DNA from: Candidatus Shapirobacteria bacterium
GTDB taxonomy: Bacteria > Patescibacteriota > Microgenomatia > UBA12405
DNA length: 35,818 nucleotides
Assembly: GCA_003542615.1 (NCBI GenBank)
Contig: DPKG01000013.1
Location: 12,285 to 48,102 of the forward strand
Direction: 5' to 3'
Shown: positions 16,061 to 22,623 of the stretch, in pieces
Layout: every line of letters starts with the position of its first letter
Numbering within the stretch: position 1 is the stretch's first letter
Translations under genes and position numbers: made by a program
Notes under the pieces: model-generated
What the model was told of the DNA's origin: nothing
The model's input: the letters and a program-made list of their open reading frames with translations, nothing else
Database searches by the model: none

Positions 16061-16687
16061 ATGAGAAATCTACTTCGTGTAAAGGTTAATGGGAATCCGA
16101 TAATGAAATTCTGTCAAAGTAAAGACAAGCAGGATTTTTATTGTTATTTTCCTCCAATTTCGCAAGATAAACACACTATAGAGGTTCACTTCTCATTCCA
16201 CTCCAAGACTGGGAGAACAACATTCAAAACTACAAGTATCAAGACTGATCAAAAAGAATTACTGCCTGATATACTCGACACGGTAAAAAATCACCCTTTA
16301 TATAAAAACGCTGTAACCAATAAGGATTTAGACCTATACAAGGGCAAGAAGATCGTCTTTGATGACAAACAAACATTTTATCCGTGGTTTCAGATTGCCT
16401 TAAACCTACAAAATAGCGATGTAAGTAAATACTTCGGTCAATCAAAGACAGCGGACTCTGGTTTTCAAAGTGTTTTTGACATCAAAGTTTCTCCTCCACA
16501 CAACGAACAGATTACCATCAAAGGTTTTGTGGGAAGAAACATCAAAACTATCCCTAATAAAAAAGACAGAGAATACGATCTATCCCTTGCGGTCGTTGAG
16601 TCTAATTTTCTTAACGATAAATACACATTTATATTTTGCCTGAGCTACGACTTTCCTGACATTAAAAAGGAGAAAAATAAAAGCTAA
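16061..16687 (+). CDS. Hypothetical protein, beta-rich
   Basis: A 208-residue protein I do not recognise. The pattern of alternating strands (DFYCYFPPI, HTIEVHFSFHSKTGRTTFKT, EQITIKGFVGRN, KYTFIFCLSYDF) suggests a beta-rich fold and there is no signal peptide or membrane segment. It starts from a leaderless ATG and is followed after 3 bases by the zinc-ribbon gene, so they form an operon. Confidence 0.65.
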   Translation: MRNLLRVKVNGNPIMKFCQSKDKQDFYCYFPPISQDKHTIEVHFSFHSKTGRTTFKTTSIKTDQKELLPDILDTVKNHPLYKNAVTNKDLDLYKGKKIVFDDKQTFYPWFQIALNLQNSDVSKYFGQSKTADSGFQSVFDIKVSPPHNEQITIKGFVGRNIKTIPNKKDREYDLSLAVVESNFLNDKYTFIFCLSYDFPDIKKEKNKS

Positions 16688-16690
16688 ACT

Positions 16691-17794
16691 ATGTCCGATT
16701 ACCGATATTTGAAAAACGAGTCTTACTATAACGATCTCTACGATCTCCACACCATCGAGACCTGCCTTGAATACTACTGGGGATTAAAAAACGGCTTTGA
16801 AAATCATCGCAAGGACGATAACTTCAAAAAGTTTACCAAAAAGCAGTTTGATGACGATGTCCATAAGGTTGCCAGCTATACCGTCAATGCCATCAAAATG
16901 GATCGATTCCGACACAAAAAAGAGACCATTGAGAAGTGGATGGGTGCTGACCAACAGCGCCAAGACCGCTTAGACAATACCGTTGAGCCAAAGGGTATTT
17001 TGTGTCCCCAATGCGACACGCCAATGAAGTCGACAATTAAAGAGTTAGTAAACCATCTCAATGAACCATTGAAGGTTCTTTTCTTCTTTGAATGCCCAAG
17101 TTGCAAGAAAAGACGGGGCGTTTACGACGACGGCTCTAGTTTCGTATCCAAACCTCCACTTTGTCCCAAGTGTAAACACGAAGCCAAGCTCACTTATAAA
17201 AAGACAGGTAAAGTCCTATCCTGGACAACTACTTGCGCCTCCTGTGGCTATAAAGAGGTTGAAAAGGATGACTCCGATAAATGGGAGGCAGAGAGAAAGA
17301 AAAAGGAAGAAAGAGATAAATTACTGCTTGAAAAATATCGAGATGAGTTTTGCTACTCTGAAAAAGATGGTCAACAAGCAATTTGGGACTATGACCAGCT
17401 AACGGCACTGGTCGATAAATGGAAGGAAAAAGATAAACACAAAGAAGAGTATGACGCCGTGGCTAACATTAAAAGGCTAACGATTGTTGAGCTGGAGAAA
17501 CTTCTTAACGAGACGATAACATCCAAAGGCTATATTCGACTTGTCCTAGCTCAACCTGAATTTGGGAAACAGCTTATTGTTGGTTTTACCGTTCAGGATG
17601 GAGATCCCGCTCGGAAAGGATATGACAGCGAGCATGTCTTCAAAAAGGCTGTTAAGCAGGCACTGGAAGGCACAAATTGGCGCTTGATGAGTGAGGGTGT
17701 CATCTACCGCTTAGGTTATCTTCAGGGTCGCCTGAAAGCCTACGAGACTGAGGAAGATTTATTCGGTTTAGTCGGGAAAAACATTAAGAAGTAG
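16691..17794 (+). CDS. Zinc-ribbon protein of unknown function
   Basis: A 367-residue protein with two zinc ribbons in the middle: ILCPQCDTPM with FECPSCKKRRG, then PLCPKCKHEAKL with TTCASCGYKEV (about 104-190). A Lys/Glu-rich helical stretch follows and a C-terminal domain has IRLVLAQPEFGKQLIVGFTV. The first 95 residues are helical. No enzymatic motif is visible. It ends 11 bases inside the convergent gene 17784-18536. Nucleic-acid binding is a guess from the ribbons. Confidence 0.65.
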   Translation: MSDYRYLKNESYYNDLYDLHTIETCLEYYWGLKNGFENHRKDDNFKKFTKKQFDDDVHKVASYTVNAIKMDRFRHKKETIEKWMGADQQRQDRLDNTVEPKGILCPQCDTPMKSTIKELVNHLNEPLKVLFFFECPSCKKRRGVYDDGSSFVSKPPLCPKCKHEAKLTYKKTGKVLSWTTTCASCGYKEVEKDDSDKWEAERKKKEERDKLLLEKYRDEFCYSEKDGQQAIWDYDQLTALVDKWKEKDKHKEEYDAVANIKRLTIVELEKLLNETITSKGYIRLVLAQPEFGKQLIVGFTVQDGDPARKGYDSEHVFKKAVKQALEGTNWRLMSEGVIYRLGYLQGRLKAYETEEDLFGLVGKNIKK

Positions 17795-18536
17795 GTTTTT
17801 TATATTGCTCTCCAGCTTTTAATCCTCTGGTCAAACCAGTCAATGTTCCTGGTATCGGATTGTCTCTAATATAAGCCTCGACTTTTTCGACAAACTCGTT
17901 AACAAAGGTAACAACGGGATCAATTATCCCCTCAATCTCACCACATAGCACCCAGGAGAGGTTTACTGCCTTCCAACCTGTTTCAGAGCCTTCCCAGAGA
18001 CGATCTGTTGTAGGGTGTTCCACGATGTCTCGCCTGTCAAAAATTGTATAAATTTGAGTAGGAATTTCACTTTTTACCCCGATTGCCTCCTTAAGGATTT
18101 TAAGCCTATCTCCTAAATCATCTGTATCGAGTGGTGGTGTGTAACTTTCCCCTCGATGTTCTTTTATTTGCTTAATAGCCAGCTGGTATTCTACAACTAA
18201 ATACTCCAATCCCAACTTGGTTAAAACAAAAAACTGCATGGAACTTATCTCTAATTTATCTCTTAGATCGTCTGAAATGTTTCGGAAACCAGACTTTTCT
18301 TCAACTTTCAGCTTTCTGCACTCGTTTAGTAGTCTAATCGTCTTTTTGTAATGCTTTAGACTTTGGTTAAGGATTAAACCATATCTGCGATATTGGCAGT
18401 ATAAATACCTTCCCCATTTGGGATCGACAGCTGTTAGCATGAAGTGAACAGTTGCTCCCTGTGCATGAGAATGAGCAAGAGCAGGATCGGATAGATTTTT
18501 AAGTTTTCTCCCTCTAGGCTTTATTCTTTTTGACAC
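17784..18536 (-). CDS. Hypothetical helical protein next to right attachment site
   Basis: A 250-residue protein with a basic N-terminus (MSKRIKPRGRKLK) and a mostly helical body, with no membrane segment. It starts at GTG 18536, exactly six bases after TATAAT (18548-18543), so the message should be leaderless. It is the last gene of the element before the core. In the excised circle this promoter would lie at the end of the recombinase tail. No family recognised. Confidence 0.6.
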   Translation of the reverse strand: MSKRIKPRGRKLKNLSDPALAHSHAQGATVHFMLTAVDPKWGRYLYCQYRRYGLILNQSLKHYKKTIRLLNECRKLKVEEKSGFRNISDDLRDKLEISSMQFFVLTKLGLEYLVVEYQLAIKQIKEHRGESYTPPLDTDDLGDRLKILKEAIGVKSEIPTQIYTIFDRRDIVEHPTTDRLWEGSETGWKAVNLSWVLCGEIEGIIDPVVTFVNEFVEKVEAYIRDNPIPGTLTGLTRGLKAGEQYKKPTS

Positions 18537-18542
18537 GCTCTA

Positions 18543-18548
18543 ATTATA
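18543..18548 (-). promoter_or_regulatory. -10 box of leaderless gene at element end
   Basis: TATAAT on the minus strand, six bases before GTG 18536. It overlaps the last codons of the stranded recombinase tail. Confidence 0.6.
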
Positions 18549-18711
18549 AGCTATTTGAGGCAATCATGGGGCTTTCTAGGCTCACGGGTGGTGGCATTGA
18601 GTGTAGTATCCTTCCGAATTCATCCCTCTGGGTGATAATTCTTACCTTGCGTGGGCTGGGAATCTCAAGTTCAAAGCCAAAGTCTAAAGATGGGGATGAT
18701 CGACCGCAGTT
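18544..18711 (-). pseudogene. Stranded 3' end of serine recombinase gene
   Basis: Read from the core, this frame has 55 sense codons (NCGRSSPSLDFGFELEIPSP and on, ending SPMIASNSL) and then TAA at 18546-18544. It is in phase with codon 550 of the recombinase when the two ends are joined at TCGG. In the integrated state it has no start of its own. It is therefore best read as the native C-terminus of the recombinase, parted from the gene by integration. Confidence 0.7.
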
Positions 18712-18731
18712 CCGATAGAAAGTTTGGACAT
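18691..18731 (-). other. attR: right junction with stranded ychF start
   Basis: Host side: ATG at 18731-18729 opens MSKLSIG, the common N-terminus of YchF, and stops being YchF-like right after the GG at 18713-18712; the element frame then runs TAVDHPHL and stops. Element side: CCCCA at 17-21 bases from the GG mirrors TGGGG in attL. The 20-base native gene start is useless in this state. Confidence 0.8.
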
Positions 18732-18737
18732 GTGGGT

Positions 18738-18743
18738 ATTTTA
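18738..18743 (-). promoter_or_regulatory. Native ychF -10 box, now without its gene
   Basis: TAAAAT on the minus strand, six bases before the stranded ATG at 18731, matching the leaderless pattern. It would now drive only a 15-codon frame and then the element end. Confidence 0.55.
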
Positions 18744-18770
18744 GCAAAATAAAATATTTATAGATTGTTA

Positions 18771-18776
18771 TATAAT
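18771..18776 (+). promoter_or_regulatory. -10 box for regulator-PRTase pair
   Basis: TATAAT on the plus strand in an A+T-rich stretch, 25 bases before ATG 18802. No clear -35 box. Confidence 0.45.
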
Positions 18777-18801
18777 ATGCTAATAGCAATTTAAATAATT
18801 G

Positions 18802-19104
18802 ATGAATAGGCAGCAAGTTCATGAAAGAATGGTTCATTTGACTGATAAGTTGTTGTATTTGAACAAAGATGAGTTGTTGGTGTTTAATCAAATTCATGGC
18901 AGACAAAAGACACCGGATGTTTCACAAATCTCGGCTGAATTGATGATTTTACCAAGAGTGGTGGAAAAAAGTTTGATGCAACTTAGAGGGTCTCGTTTGT
19001 TGAGCAATGAGCCAGATCTCGAATTTACAAAAGATGGAGAAGATGCGGCTGTTTTGGCACCATTGATAATACGACTAAGATTCGAAGAGAACCGAGAAGA
19101 TTAA
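18802..19104 (+). CDS. Small winged-helix-like hypothetical protein
   Basis: A 100-residue protein. The pattern LLYLNKDELLVFNQIH, TPDVSQISAELMILPRVVEKSLMQLRGSRLLSN resembles a winged helix (helix, helix, recognition helix, wing), so DNA binding is possible. A TTG at 18799 is a possible earlier start. It stands 7 bases before the PRTase gene, probably in one operon, and was originally divergent from ychF. Confidence 0.6.
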   Translation: MNRQQVHERMVHLTDKLLYLNKDELLVFNQIHGRQKTPDVSQISAELMILPRVVEKSLMQLRGSRLLSNEPDLEFTKDGEDAAVLAPLIIRLRFEENRED

Positions 19105-19111
19105 GCGACTA

Positions 19112-19621
19112 ATGAATAGAATTGAATTGGCAAAATTATTGAAAGAAAGGTGTGGGGGAAAAATTGTAATTCAGCCTTGGGGACAGCCGGTGGCGATGTT
19201 TGATAGAAAAATGATGGGGAAAGATCCAATGTTGCTTTCAAAAATTTGTAATTTTATGGCTGAAAAAATACCGGAAGAAACGGAGATAATTGCAGGAATC
19301 GGTATAGGAGGAATTGATTTTGCCAGAGGAATTGCAAAAAGATCGGGAAGAAAATTAATAATTTTGGAAAAAGACGAATTGGGAAAATTATTTATTGAAA
19401 GAGATTTGAAATTGGGAGGGAAAGAAATTATGCTAATAGACGATACGGTTTGTCGAGGAGATAAGGCTATTTTAGCCAAGAGGATAGTTGAAAACTCTTA
19501 TCCCGGGTGTAAGGCGAGTGATTTGTCTGTGGTGGTGAGCAGAGGAAAGGTTTTTGAAAATAGATTGAGAGAATCTGGAATAAGGGTAAGGGCTTTGTTT
19601 GACGGTGAGGATTTGAGATAA
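19112..19621 (+). CDS. Orotate phosphoribosyltransferase-like PRTase
   Basis: A 169-residue type I phosphoribosyltransferase. IMLIDDTVCRGDKAI is the PRPP-binding loop, and IAGIGIGGIDFARGIAKRSGRKLIIL is the preceding beta-alpha unit with the GxGGxxxA turn typical of PyrE. The length is shorter than standard OPRT (about 210), and the Thr-Gly of the usual DDxxTTG loop is replaced by CRG. Nucleotide synthesis or salvage is likely; orotate as substrate is not certain. Confidence 0.75.
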   Translation: MNRIELAKLLKERCGGKIVIQPWGQPVAMFDRKMMGKDPMLLSKICNFMAEKIPEETEIIAGIGIGGIDFARGIAKRSGRKLIILEKDELGKLFIERDLKLGGKEIMLIDDTVCRGDKAILAKRIVENSYPGCKASDLSVVVSRGKVFENRLRESGIRVRALFDGEDLR

Positions 19622-19623
19622 GT

Positions 19624-21276
19624 TTAAATTAGCCGATAATCTGGGTAATTATCAAGAGGCAGAAGATCAACTCTGGTACCGCAATAACGGGTACCTTCAG
19701 GACAAAAGGGACTGATATCGGCAAAACGACGAATACCACAGGGAGCTTGTAATATTTTGGAAGCTTCGGGAATAAGTTTGAGAATTTGTTGCGCTTGATT
19801 GACAGATATAAAAAATATTTCTTCCTGGGCGTTGAAACAAAGACGCTGTTTGAGCCGATGGATCCAATCAAATAAATCGCCGGATTCGGTAACCCGATAA
19901 GAATGTGCATTGGGAAGAAGAGTGAGAGCTTGATTTTTGGGGATACCAGAATTGATTGCGTTTTGGACATTTTGGTAAATTTCGGTCATGATTTGATGGT
20001 AAAGATTTGAAAGAACAGGATTTTCTTTAATTACCATGGGCGTGATATAGTCCAGGTTTCCATTTTCAAGATTTGAGTAGACAGCTTCCAAAGTGGGTGT
20101 GGCTCCGGGGGTACGACGGTGACGCTGACGTTGAGAATCGGCGGTATGGGAAAGAAGGATCTCAAAAGTAAGATGAGATTGACGCAAGCAAGAAGTTAAG
20201 GGATCAAACATTCCCGATTCCATAATATCGGCCAATAAGGGATTTTTGGCGGGATTAAATAAATGATCCAAGGCTTCTTCGTCGGTTAATTTGGATGAGG
20301 GTAGACCTAAAACATTACGGACAGCATTGGCTAAAATTCTTCTATGGTCAACAGAATTAACATCAACTAAAACTGAGTTTTGACCGGCAAGTCGCGAGTC
20401 GAATTCCGTTTTTTGAGCCATTACATACTCCTGTGAGATAGGTTCGGATTCAATTTGGGGAAAATTGGACAAGGGTTGGCGGAGTTCTTCTAAAAATTGG
20501 GGATCGGCATCGGCTACTACTTTAACCATCTCACCGATTACGTATTTGGCTTCATCATTAAAGTGTGGCATTAAAGAAGACCTAAATAGTCGGAGAAGTT
20601 GGAGTTCGGATAGGGTGTGATCCATAACAGACTGCTGAGCGATTGGTAAGACATAGCGGGCAATTTCCTGGCAGGCTTTGTCTATTTTTGTATTAAGTCG
20701 GTCGGCAGAATTTTTGACATTCCAAGCACTTGGGGAATATGCGGATCTGACCCTGTTTTCGATTTCAGGCCGAAGAGCCTCAATAAGAATTTGATATTGT
20801 TGATTGGTATATTTTGCAGCGTCGAGAAAAATTTGTTTTTGAGATTCGTCAAGACCAGATGGTACCTGATAAAATCCTATTTTGGCTTCAGCATATCTTT
20901 GACTTTGTTGTTCACTATTGTAGAAAGGGGTCGAGTGAAGGATTTGATGAACGGTTTCGCGACTAACTCCGTTTAATTTAAAGGTAGCCTGATAATGAAG
21001 TCTGGTTGTGTCGTGACCAGAATCAAGGGTAGAATGGGCAATTTCATAATGTTGTGGCCGCGGATGCATCGGAGCTACTCCCTTGGCATAACATTGAAGG
21101 GCAGTGGTAGCTGCGATGTCAAGTACATTTACCGGCTCCAGTCCGGGATAAGATTGAGTGATTAATTCTCCCTTTACTTGGGGCGGATTTTCAAATTTTG
21201 AGCCAAGAAGTAGGTGTTGATTTAAAACTTGGAGACCTGTTTTTTGAGAAATAAGACGTTCCCGACTTTTTGGCAT
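19624..21276 (-). CDS. Double-length ThyX-like protein (FAD-dependent thymidylate synthase family)
   Basis: A 550-residue protein that looks like two ThyX units in tandem. First unit: HDTTRLHYQATFKLNGVSRETVHQIL then NSEQQSQRYAEAK, matching the second half of the ThyX motif, but the RHR of RHRxxSxNxxSxRY is replaced by HST. Second unit: HLTFEILLSHTADSQRQRHRRTP holds RHR, and NQALTLLPNAHSYRVTESGD with KQRLCFNAQEEI matches the C-terminal ThyX helices. Standard ThyX is about 220-250 residues and forms its active site between subunits. dTMP synthesis is likely, but the split motif leaves activity open. Confidence 0.7.
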   Translation of the reverse strand: MPKSRERLISQKTGLQVLNQHLLLGSKFENPPQVKGELITQSYPGLEPVNVLDIAATTALQCYAKGVAPMHPRPQHYEIAHSTLDSGHDTTRLHYQATFKLNGVSRETVHQILHSTPFYNSEQQSQRYAEAKIGFYQVPSGLDESQKQIFLDAAKYTNQQYQILIEALRPEIENRVRSAYSPSAWNVKNSADRLNTKIDKACQEIARYVLPIAQQSVMDHTLSELQLLRLFRSSLMPHFNDEAKYVIGEMVKVVADADPQFLEELRQPLSNFPQIESEPISQEYVMAQKTEFDSRLAGQNSVLVDVNSVDHRRILANAVRNVLGLPSSKLTDEEALDHLFNPAKNPLLADIMESGMFDPLTSCLRQSHLTFEILLSHTADSQRQRHRRTPGATPTLEAVYSNLENGNLDYITPMVIKENPVLSNLYHQIMTEIYQNVQNAINSGIPKNQALTLLPNAHSYRVTESGDLFDWIHRLKQRLCFNAQEEIFFISVNQAQQILKLIPEASKILQAPCGIRRFADISPFCPEGTRYCGTRVDLLPLDNYPDYRLI

Positions 21277-21384
21277 ATTTAAAATTACACTAAAAAAATT
21301 AAAGGCGAAATGATTTATTGCCAGATGGTTTTAATGATAGCGGGAATCGTGCGGGGATGGGAATACAGAAGTAAAAAATTGCAT

Positions 21385-21390
21385 TATAAT
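21385..21390 (+). promoter_or_regulatory. -10 box of leaderless gene
   Basis: TATAAT six bases before ATG 21397; decides that start over the upstream ATG at 21310. Confidence 0.6.
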
Positions 21391-21396
21391 AAAAAT

Positions 21397-22206
21397 ATGA
21401 ATTATCCAAAACATATGGAAGAAAAAATAAGAATAGAAGTTGCTGTAGCATACTTACAGCATGAATTTAAAAAACTATTTTTAAATTTACCGGAAGAATA
21501 TTTTGAAAAGATAAACAGAGAAATCGAAAGGTGGACCAATTCACCGGAGTTGTCAAACCCAAGGGATTTTTGGAATGGATTTCATGGAATTTCAATGGGT
21601 TTTAAATTAAAAATTGGATTAATTTATCTGATAACAGCGGAAAACGTAGGGTGGGAAAAAGTAACTTTAGACACCGATAAGCTAAATTTTGGAGTAGAGA
21701 ACGAGGATACTTTGTTGGTAGGAGATAAGGATAGATCGGGGAAAATATTTAGGGAATTTTTTGAAAATAATCCTAATTTGATGAAAGAAAGGTTGGGCAG
21801 AGTTAAAACTATTAGAGACAACGGAGTTTTTCGCGAAGATGATCCGATAATAGTGGTAGAAAAGATGATTGAGAAAGAAAATAAATTAAGTGTATATGAC
21901 GGAAACGGTCGACTGGGGAGATTTATAATGGAAGAAAGAAGACAAATAACGGCATATGTGGCTAAATACAAAACAAAAGAAAATAATCCAATAAATTACT
22001 GGTTGCCTACGAGTATATTGATGGATAACTTGTATTATTTATATGGGGCAATTAAAAATAAGGATGAAATTTTGATCGATTCTTATATAAAAATATTAAA
22101 AGATATGATAAATCACTCAGAATCAGGAAAATATGAGTTTTGGGAGAGGGCTTTGACTTCAAAGGAAGAATATAGAAAAGTAATTGAAGAAAGGATGGGT
22201 CAATAA
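21397..22206 (+). CDS. ParB/Srx-like fold hypothetical protein
   Basis: A 269-residue protein. Residues 148-190 (DPIIVVEKMIEKENKLSVYD, then GNGRLGRF, then RRQITAYVAKY) follow the pattern of a ParB-like nuclease/sulfiredoxin fold: strand, DGNxR loop, helix, strand. The rest is helical, without membrane segments. The DGNGRLGR segment resembles the Fic motif, but the His four residues before the Asp is a Leu, so AMP transfer is unlikely. Start chosen from the -10 box; the frame is open 29 codons further up. It ends just before a bidirectional hairpin. Function unknown. Confidence 0.55.
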   Translation: MNYPKHMEEKIRIEVAVAYLQHEFKKLFLNLPEEYFEKINREIERWTNSPELSNPRDFWNGFHGISMGFKLKIGLIYLITAENVGWEKVTLDTDKLNFGVENEDTLLVGDKDRSGKIFREFFENNPNLMKERLGRVKTIRDNGVFREDDPIIVVEKMIEKENKLSVYDGNGRLGRFIMEERRQITAYVAKYKTKENNPINYWLPTSILMDNLYYLYGAIKNKDEILIDSYIKILKDMINHSESGKYEFWERALTSKEEYRKVIEERMGQ

Positions 22207-22210
22207 ACAA

Positions 22211-22236
22211 AAACCCTCCGAAATTTCGGAGGGTTT
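22211..22236. terminator. Bidirectional terminator between ParB-like gene and HU
   Basis: A perfect 26-base inverted repeat: AAACCCTCCG on one side, its complement on the other around AAATTT. On the minus strand it is followed by TTTTTG, so it ends the HU message well; the plus side has a weaker T run. Confidence 0.8.
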
Positions 22237-22247
22237 AGTTTCAATTA

Positions 22248-22289
22248 ATTCCGATGCTTCGATCGGAATCTGCGTAAGCTGAAGCTTAC
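22248..22289. repeat. Two further hairpins at the 3' end of the HU gene
   Basis: ATTCCGAT and ATCGGAAT (22248-22255, 22262-22269) form an 8-pair stem with a GCTTCG loop. GTAAGCT and AGCTTAC (22274-22280, 22283-22289) form a 7-pair stem that includes the HU stop codon. With the terminator these make three hairpins in a row. Confidence 0.65.
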
Positions 22290-22558
22290 TTGACCATTTT
22301 TTTGATTTTGGTTCCGGGAATGTAGCGAGGCATTCGGCGGGAAGCAATTTTTTTGGATTCTTTGGATCCAATAGCTTTGATAGTTTTAGCTTTAAACATT
22401 TTGGTTTTGAAGGTACCAAAACCGGAAAGCTTGACGGTCTCACCATTTGAAAGAGCTTTCATGATTTCATTCAGGAAAGTCTCAACAGCACTTTTGCTGG
22501 CTTTTTTACTAAGTTTTGCTTTTTGAGATACGATCTCAATTAGATCTTTTTTGGTCAT
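22286..22558 (-). CDS. hup: HU family DNA-binding protein
   Basis: A 90-residue histone-like protein that bends and packs DNA. MTKKDLIEIVSQKAKLSKK, VETFLNEIMKALSNGETVKLSGFGTF and RMPRYIPGTKIKKMVK match HU along the full length, with the arm region FKAKTIKAIGSKESKKIASR. It has its own leader with TATAAA upstream and ends in three stable hairpins. Confidence 0.95.
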   Translation of the reverse strand: MTKKDLIEIVSQKAKLSKKASKSAVETFLNEIMKALSNGETVKLSGFGTFKTKMFKAKTIKAIGSKESKKIASRRMPRYIPGTKIKKMVK

Positions 22559-22623
22559 TTATTTTTTTTAATAAATTTATAATTCACCTTTCATTCTAGC
22601 GATCTTAGCGCAAAAATCAAGGT

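Larger units (their letters stand above)
1514..18715. mobile_element. 17.2-kb integrated element with serine recombinase, terminase and defence genes
   Basis: The element is bounded by the 4-base core CCGA at 1514-1517 and 18712-18715. On the left, ychF continues from codon 7 on; on the right, the first seven codons of a normal ychF (MSKLSIG) are found with a -10 box, followed at once by unrelated sequence. Joining the two host flanks at the core restores ychF in frame. Contents: large serine recombinase, HTH protein, degenerate resolvase, terminase subunits, winged-helix protein, repressor, membrane proteins, restriction-modification genes, TrlF-like ATPase and signal peptidase-CAP fusion. 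No capsid, portal, tail or lysis gene is recognised, so it is not a complete tailed-phage prophage. A phage satellite, a decayed prophage or an integrative element are the alternatives. Confidence 0.88.

Noticed and set aside
18544..18906. 120-codon minus-strand frame as a gene
   Set aside because: Its first part crosses host sequence and the ychF promoter region without a ribosome site. Only the part from 18711 on is meaningful, as the recombinase tail.
21898..21924. Fic/Doc AMP-transferase motif in the 21397 gene
   Set aside because: DGNGRLGR matches the second half, but the catalytic His is Leu and the Phe is Val; the setting fits a ParB-like fold better.
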